Position numbers and translations under genes: made by a program. Below the pieces are notes generated by a model that was not told where the DNA came from, did not search any database, and worked only from the letters and a program-made list of their open reading frames with translations. A stretch of 50,396 nucleotides of DNA from Antarctobacter heliothermus (GTDB taxonomy: Bacteria; Pseudomonadota; Alphaproteobacteria; Rhodobacterales; Rhodobacteraceae): contig NZ_FZON01000038.1 of the NCBI RefSeq assembly GCF_900188425.1, positions 1-50,396 of the forward strand. Direction: 5' to 3'. Position 1 is the stretch's first letter. Every line of letters begins with the position of its first letter. This document shows, piece by piece, positions 34,269-44,246 of this stretch.

Positions 34269-36236
34269 TTGCCTGACAACTCCAGCTATTCGGAAAATGA
34301 CACCCGTGATGCATGGGAACGCTTCGTGGCCTCCGGAACGCTGGTCGACGATCGACCCGTAAACGTGCGCGAAGAGATCCTGGACTCCTGGAAACGCAGC
34401 AAGGACCTGGGCGTCGATGCCTGCAGTCCCGCGTCGCGCAAGATCGTGGATGAGAACCAGATCTTTTTGCGGCGTGAACGCAATGCCGCCCTGCGGCAGG
34501 CGGCGTCTGCGGCGTTCAGGCGGCTGGAGCCTCATCTGACGGATGCCAAAACCATTTTGATCCTTGCGGATGATCAGGGTGTGATCATCGACGCAATCGG
34601 GGATGAGGATGTGCTGGACGAAGGCCAGGAGATCCACCTTGAGATCGGGGGCGACTGGAACGAGAACATGATCGGCACCAACGGGATTGGCACCGTTCTT
34701 CGTACCGGAAAGCCGTCTTATGTTCATGCCAGCGAACATTTCGTAGAGGGTGTTCAGTCATGGACTTGCGCCGGTGCCCCGATCCATGACCCGTTGACCC
34801 AGATGGTGATCGGTGTGGTCGATCTGTCCGGTCCTCCGCAGATCTTTCAACAGCACAACGTCGCCCTGGTTCTGGCAATGGCGCGCGAAATCGAAATTGC
34901 CCTTGCAGAGCAGCGACAGGCAGAACGCACCCAATTGCTCGAAGCCTTTCTGATGTCGGATTACAGCCGGGCACATGATGGCGTCGTTTTGGTCGATCAA
35001 TCCGGCCGGGTGCTGTTTCGCCGGGGACTGGAGGATGGCCTGCTGCGCAGTGCCCGCGAACTGTCGGTCGGGCACAAGCTGCTACCGAAACTCGAAGGCC
35101 TGTCAGATCAGGATATCCCGAAACTATTGCCGCTCAGCGTCGAGGCCGAGGGTATCGAGCGGCTGAAACTCGAAGGCGTGTTCCGCGGTGCGGCGCTGTT
35201 CTTGAAGGACAGGCGCAAGGTGCCGCAACAGACCGGGGCAAGCTGCAAGATCAAGCCGCGCGCCAATGTAGCCGAGGCACAGATCCAGATCGTTGGGTCA
35301 TCGCCGAAAATGATCGACGCGATCGGGCTGGCGGAACGGGCCGCGATGGCGAATGTGTCTGTTCTGATCCATGGCGAAACAGGCGTCGGCAAAGAGCTGT
35401 TCGCCCGGCTGATCCATGATCGGCTGGCGAACGCCAAAGCGCCCTATGTGCCGGTCAATTGTGCGGCGATTTCCAGCGACCTGATCGGTGCCGAGCTGTT
35501 CGGTTATGCCGACGGCGCCTTTACCGGAGCGACGCGCGGCGGGCGTGTGGGCAGGTTCGAGCAAGCCAACAAGGGCGTGCTCTGTCTGGATGAGATCGGC
35601 GACATGCCGATCGAATTGCAGCCATATCTGCTGCGCGCTTTGGAGCAGCGCGCCATCTACCGCGTCGGAGACAACCAGCGCCGTCCGGTCGATGTCCGCC
35701 TTGTCGCCATGACAAACCGCGATCTGCGCACCGAGATCGAAAAGGGCAACTTTCGCCGTGACCTGTTCTATCGCATCAGCGTCATGACAATCGAGGTGCC
35801 GCCGCTGCGCGAGCGCGGCCGGGACATCGTGGAACTGGTTCACCATTTCTCCGCGTTCTTTGCGCATGAGACCAACCGTCCGCCGATCATTTTTACGGAA
35901 AAGGCGCTAGAGAAACTGAGTGGCTACAAATGGCCGGGCAATGTGCGTGAATTGCGCAATGTGATTCAGCGCTTTTACCTGATCAAGACGGACAACGTGG
36001 TGACGGAACGCGATATGCCACCCGAGATCCTGGAGGACTACGATGGCAGCGATGCGGATTCGCTTGAGCACATCCTTGGCGGGAACTCGGGCGATCTGGA
36101 AAGCATCGAGGCCAGCGCCATCCGGCGTACCATCATCGCCGAAAACGGCAACCTGACGCGGGTTGCGGCGGTGCTGGGCATTTCGCGTCCGACCCTGTAC
36201 CGCAAGATGAAGCGCTATCACATCCGCAAAACCTGA
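34269..36236 (+). CDS. mimR: Sigma-54-dependent activator, AcoR/MimR-like
   Basis: A 655-residue bacterial enhancer-binding protein. The N-terminal third has a GAF-like sensor (EIGGDWNENMIGTNGIGTVL); the AAA+ domain has Walker A GETGVGKE near residue 370, the sigma-54-contacting GAFTGA near residue 415, Walker B LCLDEIGDMP and the arginine-finger region FRRDLFYRISV; the C-terminal Fis helix-turn-helix is RVAAVLGISRPTLYRKMKRY. Unlike the regulator at 11510 it keeps every part needed to work with sigma-54. TTG at 34269 is used because AAGGGGG lies 8 bases before it. Most likely activator of the promoter at 19099. Confidence 0.9.
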   Translation: MPDNSSYSENDTRDAWERFVASGTLVDDRPVNVREEILDSWKRSKDLGVDACSPASRKIVDENQIFLRRERNAALRQAASAAFRRLEPHLTDAKTILILADDQGVIIDAIGDEDVLDEGQEIHLEIGGDWNENMIGTNGIGTVLRTGKPSYVHASEHFVEGVQSWTCAGAPIHDPLTQMVIGVVDLSGPPQIFQQHNVALVLAMAREIEIALAEQRQAERTQLLEAFLMSDYSRAHDGVVLVDQSGRVLFRRGLEDGLLRSARELSVGHKLLPKLEGLSDQDIPKLLPLSVEAEGIERLKLEGVFRGAALFLKDRRKVPQQTGASCKIKPRANVAEAQIQIVGSSPKMIDAIGLAERAAMANVSVLIHGETGVGKELFARLIHDRLANAKAPYVPVNCAAISSDLIGAELFGYADGAFTGATRGGRVGRFEQANKGVLCLDEIGDMPIELQPYLLRALEQRAIYRVGDNQRRPVDVRLVAMTNRDLRTEIEKGNFRRDLFYRISVMTIEVPPLRERGRDIVELVHHFSAFFAHETNRPPIIFTEKALEKLSGYKWPGNVRELRNVIQRFYLIKTDNVVTERDMPPEILEDYDGSDADSLEHILGGNSGDLESIEASAIRRTIIAENGNLTRVAAVLGISRPTLYRKMKRYHIRKT

Positions 36237-36480
36237 TTGTGGCCTCCATCACGGCGCGGCGCGTGACGGCATTCATCCCAGTCGGCGTGCCGGCCATGAT
36301 CACGTCTTCGGCACCAGACCGCGTGGTCGAGCCCCTGACTATGGATCACCGTCAACCATGGGCGCAGATCGTTCGCAGTTTGCAAACGCGTCGCGGTTCG
36401 GTAGGGCGGGAGACTTAGGGAGCGGACATCGAACCATTGGCCTGTTGCACAAGAGTCTGAAGAACCGTTGCCTGTCCCGG
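36237..36480. other. Gene-free stretch between convergent genes
   Basis: About 240 bases between the activator and CMD-family genes. No supported gene, promoter or clear terminator was seen. Confidence 0.4.
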
Positions 36481-36792
36481 TCAGGGCTTTTCGTCCTCGA
36501 TCCAAGTTTTTGCAGCGACGGCGCGCGGCAAACCCAACGGTCCGATGGCCAGCAAGGCCACTTGTTGGATCGCGTCCTCTGGAATGCCCTCTGACCGGGC
36601 ACGGCGGCTGTGCGAATGAACAGCGCCTTCGGAATTTGCGGCAATCGCCAAAGCCAGTTTGACCAGACGTCTTTCGCGATCCGTCAGGCTGCCAGCTTTG
36701 GCGCAGGCCTCTCCAAGGGCGGCATAGGCTGTCCAGAGATCGGGGTGCTGTTCTGCAAGGTCTCCGGCGGCGCCGGGCATGGTTTTGGTCAT
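36481..36792 (-). CDS. Carboxymuconolactone decarboxylase (AhpD-like) family protein
   Basis: A 103-residue helical protein of the CMD/AhpD family, with the usual LTDRERRLVKLALAIA and the active-site helix region GAVHSHSRRARSEGI. The two cysteines of redox-active members are absent, the first position being Val/His, so it probably is not a thiol peroxidase. GAGGAA precedes the ATG. It follows narR by 10 bases on the same strand and is likely co-transcribed with it. Function unknown. Confidence 0.83.
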   Translation of the reverse strand: MTKTMPGAAGDLAEQHPDLWTAYAALGEACAKAGSLTDRERRLVKLALAIAANSEGAVHSHSRRARSEGIPEDAIQQVALLAIGPLGLPRAVAAKTWIEDEKP

Positions 36793-36802
36793 GGGCTGTT
36801 CC

Positions 36803-37498
36803 TCAGGTAGAGTGATCGTCGATCAGCGCGCTTGGCTTGGCAAAACGTGTCAGGCTTTCAGGGTCACTGATCAGGATATGGCTGCCGGTGACTGTCACGC
36901 CATGCGGTTCCAGACCCTTGAACGCGCGGCTGAGATTTTCGGGGGTCATGCCCAGAAAGGATGCCAGTCGTCGCTTTTCCATCGTCAGGTCAAATTCGCC
37001 CAGACCCGTGCGTTGGCTTTGACGCAACAGGTAGTTGGCCAGCCGTTCAAGAGAAGTGCGCAGCTTGAGGTTCTTGGTGTTCTTGACGACGACGCGGTAG
37101 CACTGTGACAGCTCTGTCACGATGGCACGGGCAAATGCATTGTCCTTGTCAAAGACAGCGCGGACATCCTCGGACGGCACCAGCACAATCCGGCTTTTCT
37201 CCAGCGTGCGCGCCGACATCAGATAAGGCGCATCCTTGATCGTCGCGGCCAGGATGAAGGTGGAAACCGGGTAAACCGTGGCAAGGCTTGTTTCGCGACC
37301 GTTCCATGATGAAAACAGATCAACTGACCCGGATACAACGACGTGCAGGAAATCGGGTGCCTCGCCTTCGGTGATCAGATCAATGCGCGGCGGGAAATTT
37401 TGCACATAAGCACCACGCATCAGCGCCTCAAAGTGCGCCTGGCCCATCTCTGCGAATAGCGGAAGTTGCCGAACGCCTTCTTCATATGATTCCGACAT
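36803..37498 (-). CDS. narR: Crp/Fnr-family regulator of nitrate reductase (NarR-like)
   Basis: A 231-residue regulator with an N-terminal cyclic-nucleotide-type beta-barrel (ITEGEAPDFLHVVVSGSVDLF) and a C-terminal winged helix with recognition helix MTPENLSRAFKGLE. The N-terminal cysteine cluster of FNR is missing, so it does not hold a 4Fe-4S cluster. This fits NarR of Paracoccus, which responds to nitrate or nitrite and sits divergent from narKGHJI as here. The ATG at 37498 has GGAGG before it; a longer reading from TTG 37543 has no ribosome site. A near-FNR box lies about 50 bases upstream. Confidence 0.88.
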   Translation of the reverse strand: MSESYEEGVRQLPLFAEMGQAHFEALMRGAYVQNFPPRIDLITEGEAPDFLHVVVSGSVDLFSSWNGRETSLATVYPVSTFILAATIKDAPYLMSARTLEKSRIVLVPSEDVRAVFDKDNAFARAIVTELSQCYRVVVKNTKNLKLRTSLERLANYLLRQSQRTGLGEFDLTMEKRRLASFLGMTPENLSRAFKGLEPHGVTVTGSHILISDPESLTRFAKPSALIDDHST

Positions 37499-37549
37499 GT
37501 CGGTGTTCGCCTCCGCAATTTCTGGTTTAACTAGTTTTTTCAACCCGAT

Positions 37550-37563
37550 TGATAAATGTCAAG
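37550..37563 (-). promoter_or_regulatory. FNR-like box near narR
   Basis: TTGAT-AAAT-GTCAA matches the TTGAT-N4-ATCAA consensus except for one base. It lies about 52 bases before the narR start, suggesting control of narR by an FNR-type protein or by itself. Confidence 0.6.
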
Positions 37564-37662
37564 TTTCCGTTTGATCTTCGCTGGAATTGGCTTGATCGGG
37601 CGTGGCGCTTAGATTGATAGATATTTGTAACCCATTTATTTCGTTGTATCTTCTGGCTGAAT

Positions 37663-37676
37663 TTGATCCAGATCAA
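37663..37676 (+). promoter_or_regulatory. Perfect FNR-type box ahead of narK
   Basis: TTGAT-CCAG-ATCAA is an exact FNR/NarR-type palindrome, ending 82 bases before the narK start. If it is centred near -41.5, transcription would begin around 37711. Expected to switch the nar operon on without oxygen and with nitrate. Confidence 0.85.
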
Positions 37677-37758
37677 GCTCAAAGATCCCGAAATCCTCCA
37701 CCTGTGTTTCCAAGCCCGAATTGGGCATGTCGCACGAAAAATGTCTGGAGGACATACC

Positions 37759-40491
37759 ATGGACAGTGCCGGAGCCGTCGGCAGAGCCGATCAAAACAGA
37801 GCCCTAGGGCTCAGCACAGTCGCATTTACCGCCTGCTTCGCCGTCTGGACGATTTTTTCCATTATCGGTGTCGGAATCAAAGCCGAGCTTGGCCTGAATG
37901 AGGCCCAGTTCGGCCTTTTGGTTGCCACACCCATTCTGACAGGATCAATCACGCGCCTGTTCCTTGGTGTCTGGACCGAGAAATACGGTGGCCGTTTGGT
38001 TTTCACCGCGCAGATGTTGCTGACCGCTATGGCGACATGGGCGCTGACATTCGCGTCGACCTATACCATGTACCTCGTTGCCGCTCTAGGCATCGGTCTG
38101 GCAGGTGGATCGTTCATCATTGGCGTTGCCTATGTGTCCCGTTTCTACGACGCGGGCCATCAGGGGACGGCGCTTGGGATTTTCGGGGCCGGTAACGTCG
38201 GTGCCGCTGTCACCAAATTCGTCGCCCCCTTCGTGATGGTGGTCTACGGATGGCAGGGTGTCGCGCATGTCTGGGCCGCTGGTCTTGCGATCATGGCGAT
38301 AGTCTTTTTCCTGTTTGCCAAGGACGATCCGGAACTGATTGCGCGCCGCAAGTCGGGCATCAAGGCCCCCAGCCTTGCACAACAGTTCGCACCCCTGCGC
38401 AACCTGCAAGTCTGGCGTTTCTCGCTGTACTACTTCTTTGTTTTCGGGGCCTTTGTCGCGCTGGCCTTGTGGATGCCGCACTATCTCATCGACGTGTATG
38501 GCCTTGATGTGCGGACTGCGGGCATGTCTGCTGCGGCTTTCTCACTGTCGGCATCGCTGTTTCGGGCCTACGGCGGACATCTGTCCGATCAGGTCGGTGC
38601 GCGCAAGGTGATGTACTGGACCTTTGGGTTCAGCCTGATCCTGCTGTTCATGCTGTCCTACCCCTCGACCGAATATGTGATCCAAAGCAAGAACGGGCCG
38701 ATCTCTTTCTCGACCGAGATGGCAGTTGTGCCGTTTGTGATCATCCTGTTTGTTCTTGGCTTCTTCATGAGCCTCGGCAAGGCGGCCGTGTTCAAGCACA
38801 TCCCGGTCTACTATCCGCACCATGTCGGCGCGGTCGGCGGTCTGGTGGGCATGATCGGCGGTCTGGGCGGCTTTATCCTTCCGATCGGCTTTGGCGCCTT
38901 GCTGGAACTGACCGGCATCTACACCAGCTGCTTTGCGCTCTTGTTTGTGGTTGTGGCGGTTTCGCTTGTCTGGATGCACCTTTCGGTGCGTGCAATGGAA
39001 CGCGCAGCACATGGTCCGACGCTGGATGAGCTGCCCGAACTGCCCGAGATGCAGGAAATCCACGTTCCCGAACAGACAACAATGCCGCGCACGCTGACCG
39101 AATGGCAGCCCGAAGACGCGACTTTCTGGGCCGACAAGGGGCGTGCTGTGGCACGGCGCAACCTGTGGATCTCGATCCCGGCGCTGCTTCTGGCCTTTTC
39201 GGTCTGGATGGTCTGGTCGATGGTTGTCGCGCGTCTGCCTGCGATCGGCTTTGACTTTACTTCCTCGCAATTGTTCTGGCTGGCCGCTTTGCCGGGGCTT
39301 TCCGGTGCGACCCTGCGCATCTTCTACAGCTTCATGGTGCCGATCTTTGGTGGCAGGCTCTGGACAACGCTTTCAACCGCCTCTTTGCTGTTGCCCGCCA
39401 TTGGCATCGGCTATGCGGTGCAGAATCCTGAAACACCCTACCTGATTTTCCTCACGCTTGCGCTTTTGTGTGGTCTGGGTGGCGGTAACTTTGCCTCCTC
39501 CATGGCGAACATCGCCTACTTCTTTCCGAAAGCCGAAAAGGGCAACGCACTCGCACTTAACGCGGGTCTGGGCAACCTGGGCGTGTCGGTCATGCAGTTC
39601 CTTGTGCCCATCGTCATCACGGCGGGTGTTTTCGGGGCGATGGGCGGCGCGCCTGTCACCCTGGACAACGGCAGCCAGCTCTGGATGCAGAACGCAGGCT
39701 TTGTCTGGGTGCCCTTCATCCTGATCGCGACAGTCGCGGCATGGCTGGGCATGAACGATATTGCCGACGCCAAGGCCAGCTTCCGCGATCAGGCCATCAT
39801 CTTCAGCCGCTTCCACAACTGGGTGATGTGCGTGCTCTACACCGGCACCTTCGGCAGCTTTATCGGCTACTCCGCAGGTTTCCCGCTGCTGACACGGCTG
39901 TTGTTCCCTGAGGTGAATGCCCTGCAATACGTCTTTCTTGGACCGCTTGTTGGTGCGCTCAGCCGTGCGGGCACCGGATGGGTCAGCGACCGCTTTGGCG
40001 GCGGACGGGTCACGTTCTGGACGTTCCTGGGCATGATCATCGCGGTCTACGGCGTGATCTTCTTCTTGCCCTCGGACGGGCAGGGCGGCAGCTTTATGGG
40101 CTTTTTCGCCTGCTTCATGGCCCTGTTCCTGCTGACTGGCATTGGCAACGCGTCGACCTTCCAGATGATCCCCGCGATCATGGGCCGTGAGATCCCGCGC
40201 CTGATGCCGAACCTCAGCGCTACGGACAGCCGCAAACAGGCCGAACGCGAAAGCGCCGCGATCATCGCCTTTACCTCGGCCATTGCAGCCTACGGCGCGT
40301 TCTTCATCCCCAAGCTGTACGGGACCTCGATTGCCGTGACCGGGGCACCGAATGGCGCGCTTTGGGCCTTCCTTGGCTTCTATGTGGTCTGCCTGATCGT
40401 GACCTGGGTGTTCTACACCCGGCCGGGTGGTCTGCTTCATGACATCGAACGTGGTCGCGGCGCTACCGCCGCTGCACAACCTGCTCAATAG
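37759..40491 (+). CDS. narK: Fused nitrate/nitrite transporter NarK1-NarK2
   Basis: A 910-residue protein made of two major-facilitator units of about 12 membrane segments each, joined by a polar linker near residues 425-475. The first half has the nitrate-signature-like GAGNVGAAVTKF, the second NAGLGNLGVSVMQF. In Paracoccus the first unit is a nitrate-proton symporter and the second a nitrate/nitrite antiporter. The ATG at 37759 follows GGAGGA. It begins the narKGHJI operon behind a perfect FNR box. Confidence 0.94.
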   Translation: MDSAGAVGRADQNRALGLSTVAFTACFAVWTIFSIIGVGIKAELGLNEAQFGLLVATPILTGSITRLFLGVWTEKYGGRLVFTAQMLLTAMATWALTFASTYTMYLVAALGIGLAGGSFIIGVAYVSRFYDAGHQGTALGIFGAGNVGAAVTKFVAPFVMVVYGWQGVAHVWAAGLAIMAIVFFLFAKDDPELIARRKSGIKAPSLAQQFAPLRNLQVWRFSLYYFFVFGAFVALALWMPHYLIDVYGLDVRTAGMSAAAFSLSASLFRAYGGHLSDQVGARKVMYWTFGFSLILLFMLSYPSTEYVIQSKNGPISFSTEMAVVPFVIILFVLGFFMSLGKAAVFKHIPVYYPHHVGAVGGLVGMIGGLGGFILPIGFGALLELTGIYTSCFALLFVVVAVSLVWMHLSVRAMERAAHGPTLDELPELPEMQEIHVPEQTTMPRTLTEWQPEDATFWADKGRAVARRNLWISIPALLLAFSVWMVWSMVVARLPAIGFDFTSSQLFWLAALPGLSGATLRIFYSFMVPIFGGRLWTTLSTASLLLPAIGIGYAVQNPETPYLIFLTLALLCGLGGGNFASSMANIAYFFPKAEKGNALALNAGLGNLGVSVMQFLVPIVITAGVFGAMGGAPVTLDNGSQLWMQNAGFVWVPFILIATVAAWLGMNDIADAKASFRDQAIIFSRFHNWVMCVLYTGTFGSFIGYSAGFPLLTRLLFPEVNALQYVFLGPLVGALSRAGTGWVSDRFGGGRVTFWTFLGMIIAVYGVIFFLPSDGQGGSFMGFFACFMALFLLTGIGNASTFQMIPAIMGREIPRLMPNLSATDSRKQAERESAAIIAFTSAIAAYGAFFIPKLYGTSIAVTGAPNGALWAFLGFYVVCLIVTWVFYTRPGGLLHDIERGRGATAAAQPAQ

Positions 40492-40505
40492 GAAAGGAAC
40501 GTGAC

Positions 40506-43500
40506 ATGAGCCACCTGCTCGACAGATTGAACTTCCTCCAATCCAAGGACACTGAACAGTTTGCAAACGGCCACGGGCAGGTGACCCGTGAGAACCGCGA
40601 CTGGGAGGACACCTATCGCAACCGCTGGCGGCACGACAAAGTCGTCCGTTCCACGCATGGCGTGAACTGCACCGGATCCTGTAGCTGGAAGATCTACGTC
40701 AAATCCGGGATCGTGACATGGGAGACGCAACAGACCGACTATCCGCGCACCCGCGCCGATCTGCCCAACCATGAACCGCGCGGCTGTGCGCGGGGCGCAA
40801 GCTATAGTTGGTATCTGTATTCCGCCAACCGGGTGAAAAACCCGCTGGTGCGCGGCCGTCTGATGAAAGTCTGGCGCAAGATGCGTGAGACGCTGGACCC
40901 GATCGCGGCCTGGGCCAAGCTGCAAGCGGATCCGATCCTGCGCGCCTCATATGTCGAAACCCGTGGCAAGGGCGGGTTTGTCCGAGCCACATGGGACGAG
41001 GCGACAGAAATCACCGCCGCCGCCAACGCCTATACGGCCAAGACCTATGGCCCGGACCGGGTGTTCGGCTTTTCGCCGATCCCGGCCATGTCGATGGTCA
41101 GCTATGCGGCGGGGTCGCGTTACCTGTCGCTGATGGGTGGCGTCTGCATGTCGTTCTACGACTGGTACTGCGACCTGCCGCCCGCCTCTCCGCAGACATG
41201 GGGTGAACAGACCGACGTGCCGGAAAGCGCCGACTGGTACAATTCCGGCTACCTGCTGCTTTGGGGCTCCAACGTGCCGCAGACGCGGACGCCGGATGCG
41301 CATTTCTATACCGAGGCGCGCTACAAGGGCACCAAATCCGCCGTCATCTGCCCCGACTATTCCGAGGCGGCCAAGTTCGGCGATGTCTGGCTGAACGCCA
41401 AGCAAGGCACCGACGCGGCACTGGCGATGGCCTTTGGCCATGTGATCCTGCGCGAATTCCATCTGGACCGTCAGACCCCGTACTTTGAGGACTACACACG
41501 CAAGTATTCCGACTTTCCGATGCTGGTAAAGCTGGATGAGAAAGACGGCAAGCTGGTGCCGGGGCGCTTCCTGCGCGCTGACGATCTGGACGGCAAATTG
41601 GGTGAGGACAACAACCCGGAATGGAAAACCGTCGCCTATGACGAGACGTCGCAAGGGTTGGTCGCGCCGAACGGCTCTGTCGGTTATCGCTGGGGTGAAG
41701 ATGGCGAATGGAACCTTGAGGAGAAAGCCAAGGCCGCAGACACCAGGCTGAAGATGTCGCTGGTCCTTGAAGAGGATCATGACGACGTTGTCGGTGTCGA
41801 TTTCCCCTATTTCGGCGGTGAGGCATACGGCCAGTTCAAGACCGACGCCACGCACCCGGACATCCTGACCCGCAACATCCCGGTCAAGAAGATCCAGACC
41901 GCCGAGGGTGAGATTGCCGTGGCGACCGTGTTTGACCTGTTCTGCGCCAACTATGGACTGGACCGGGGTCTGGGCGGTGATTGGGTCACGTCGGACTATG
42001 CCAACGACATGCCCGGCACCCCCGCATGGGCCGAAAAGATCACCGGCGTACCCGCCGACAAGATCGCCCATGTGGCCCGCGAATTTGCCGACAACGCCGA
42101 AAAGACCAATGGCAAGTCGATGATCATCATCGGCGCGGCGATGAACCATTGGTTCCACATGGACATGAACTATCGTGGCGTCATCAACATGCTGGTGATG
42201 TGCGGCTGCGTCGGTCAATCCGGCGGCGGCTGGGCGCATTACGTGGGTCAGGAAAAGCTGCGCCCGCAAACCGGCTGGCAGCCGCTGGCCTTTGCGCTGG
42301 ATTGGAACCGCCCGCCGCGGCACATGAACTCGACGAGCGCCTGGTATGCACACACCGATCAGTGGCGCTATGAGACGCTGAAGGCGGATGAGATCCTGTC
42401 CCCCACCGCGCCTGAGGGCGATTGGGACGCATCGCTGATCGACTACAACATACGCGCAGAGCGTATGGGCTGGCTGCCGTCGGCGCCGCAGCTGAAAACC
42501 AACCCGTTGGAGGTGGCAAAAGCGGCGAAAGAGGCCGGCAAGGAGATCCCGGCCTATGTCGCAGAGAACCTGAAATCCGGCGCGCTGGAAATGTCCTGCG
42601 AAGACCCGGACAACCCGGCGAACTGGCCACGCAACCTGTTTGTATGGCGCTCCAACCTGCTGGGGTCGTCGGGCAAGGGCCACGAATATTTCCTCAAGCA
42701 CCTGCTGGGCACCGACAACGGCGTCATGGGCAAGGATCTGGGTGAGGAGGGCGGGCAACTGCCCAAGGAAGCCAAGTGGCACAAAGACGCGCCGCGCGGC
42801 AAGCTGGACCTGCTGGTGACCATTGATTTCCGGATGAGCACCACCTGCGTCTACTCCGACATCGTTCTGCCAACCGCCAGTTGGTACGAAAAGGACGACA
42901 TGAACACGTCGGACATGCACCCGTTCATTCACCCGCTGCAGGCGGCTGTGGACCCGGCGTATGAGTCGAAATCGGACTGGGAAATCTTCAAATCCATTGC
43001 GAAGAAATTTCAGGAGATCACGCCGGGCTATCTGGACAAGGAAGTCGACATCGTCGCGCTGCCGATCCTGCACGACACACCGGCAGAGATCGCACAGGAT
43101 CAGGTCAAGGACTGGAAAAAAGGCGAATGCGACCTGATCCCCGGCAAGACGGCCCCGGCCTTTGTGGCGGTAGAGCGGGACTATACCGCGATCTATGACC
43201 GTTTCACTGCGCTCGGTCCGCTGCTCGACAAACTGGGCAATGGCGGCAAGGGCATCAGCTGGAACACCCAGGAAGAGATCGACAACCTGTCGGCCCTGAA
43301 CGGCGTGCAACTGGATGGCTCTGCGGCTGGACGGCCCAAGATCGTCACCGCCATCGACGCCTGCGAAGTCATCCTGATGTTGGCGCCCGAAACCAACGGC
43401 AACGTCGCGGTCAAGGCTTGGGAAGCACTGGAAAAGGCCACGGGGCGCGAGCACGCGCATCTGGCCGAGGGAGAGCACGGCAACAAGATCCGTTTCCGCG

Positions 43501-44246
43501 ATATTGCGGCGCAACCGCGCAAGATCATCTCCAGCCCCACCTGGTCGGGCATCGAAAGCGAAAAGGTCAGCTACAACGCGGGCTACACCAACGTGCATGA
43601 GTTGATCCCGTGGCGGACCCTGACAGGTCGGCAGCAGTTGTATCAGGATCACCTGTGGATGCGCGCCTTTGGCGAAGGCTTCATGTCGTACCGGCCTCCG
43701 GTCGATCTGAAGACGATCACCAAGGATGTGCAGGACGAGGGCGACAACCTTGTTCTGAACTTCATCACGCCGCACCAGAAATGGGGCATCCACTCGACCT
43801 ATACCGACAACCTGTTGATGTTGACGCTCAACCGGGGCGGGCCGGTGGTCTGGATCTCCGAGGTGGACGCAAAATCGGCGGGTATCGTCGATAACGACTG
43901 GATCGAGGTCTACAACACCAACGGCGCCCTGACGGCGCGGGCGGTGGTGTCCCAGCGGATCAAGGAAGGCACGACCTTCATGTATCACGCGCAGGAAAAG
44001 ATCGTGAACACACCCGGATCGGAAAAGACCGGCAATCGCGGTGGCATCCACAATTCGGTCACTCGGACGGTGCTGAAGCCCACCCACATGATCGGCGGCT
44101 ACGCCCAGCAATCCTACGGTTTCAACTATTACGGCACCGTCGGATCGAACCGGGATGAATTTGTCGTCGTCCGCAAGATGAAGAACGTTGACTGGCTTGA
44201 TCACGAAAAAAGCTGGGACGCGCCTGCACAGGAGGCAGCAGAATGA
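40506..44246 (+). CDS. narG: Respiratory nitrate reductase, alpha subunit
   Basis: A 1246-residue catalytic subunit that reduces nitrate to nitrite in the cytoplasm, with bis-MGD molybdenum and one Fe-S cluster (FS0). The N-terminal HGVNCTGSCSWKIYVKSG holds FS0 ligands, and the molybdenum ligand Asp lies in PESADWYNSGYLLLWGSN. The usual dinucleotide-binding C-terminal segment VSQRIKEGTTFMYHAQE is present. Full length. It overlaps narH by four bases (ATGA). Confidence 0.97.
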   Translation: MSHLLDRLNFLQSKDTEQFANGHGQVTRENRDWEDTYRNRWRHDKVVRSTHGVNCTGSCSWKIYVKSGIVTWETQQTDYPRTRADLPNHEPRGCARGASYSWYLYSANRVKNPLVRGRLMKVWRKMRETLDPIAAWAKLQADPILRASYVETRGKGGFVRATWDEATEITAAANAYTAKTYGPDRVFGFSPIPAMSMVSYAAGSRYLSLMGGVCMSFYDWYCDLPPASPQTWGEQTDVPESADWYNSGYLLLWGSNVPQTRTPDAHFYTEARYKGTKSAVICPDYSEAAKFGDVWLNAKQGTDAALAMAFGHVILREFHLDRQTPYFEDYTRKYSDFPMLVKLDEKDGKLVPGRFLRADDLDGKLGEDNNPEWKTVAYDETSQGLVAPNGSVGYRWGEDGEWNLEEKAKAADTRLKMSLVLEEDHDDVVGVDFPYFGGEAYGQFKTDATHPDILTRNIPVKKIQTAEGEIAVATVFDLFCANYGLDRGLGGDWVTSDYANDMPGTPAWAEKITGVPADKIAHVAREFADNAEKTNGKSMIIIGAAMNHWFHMDMNYRGVINMLVMCGCVGQSGGGWAHYVGQEKLRPQTGWQPLAFALDWNRPPRHMNSTSAWYAHTDQWRYETLKADEILSPTAPEGDWDASLIDYNIRAERMGWLPSAPQLKTNPLEVAKAAKEAGKEIPAYVAENLKSGALEMSCEDPDNPANWPRNLFVWRSNLLGSSGKGHEYFLKHLLGTDNGVMGKDLGEEGGQLPKEAKWHKDAPRGKLDLLVTIDFRMSTTCVYSDIVLPTASWYEKDDMNTSDMHPFIHPLQAAVDPAYESKSDWEIFKSIAKKFQEITPGYLDKEVDIVALPILHDTPAEIAQDQVKDWKKGECDLIPGKTAPAFVAVERDYTAIYDRFTALGPLLDKLGNGGKGISWNTQEEIDNLSALNGVQLDGSAAGRPKIVTAIDACEVILMLAPETNGNVAVKAWEALEKATGREHAHLAEGEHGNKIRFRDIAAQPRKIISSPTWSGIESEKVSYNAGYTNVHELIPWRTLTGRQQLYQDHLWMRAFGEGFMSYRPPVDLKTITKDVQDEGDNLVLNFITPHQKWGIHSTYTDNLLMLTLNRGGPVVWISEVDAKSAGIVDNDWIEVYNTNGALTARAVVSQRIKEGTTFMYHAQEKIVNTPGSEKTGNRGGIHNSVTRTVLKPTHMIGGYAQQSYGFNYYGTVGSNRDEFVVVRKMKNVDWLDHEKSWDAPAQEAAE

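Noticed and set aside
36237-36480. Possible transposon remnant between the activator and CMD genes
   Set aside because: A TGTTGCACAA word resembles some IS tips, but no inverted partner, target duplication or transposase fragment could be shown.
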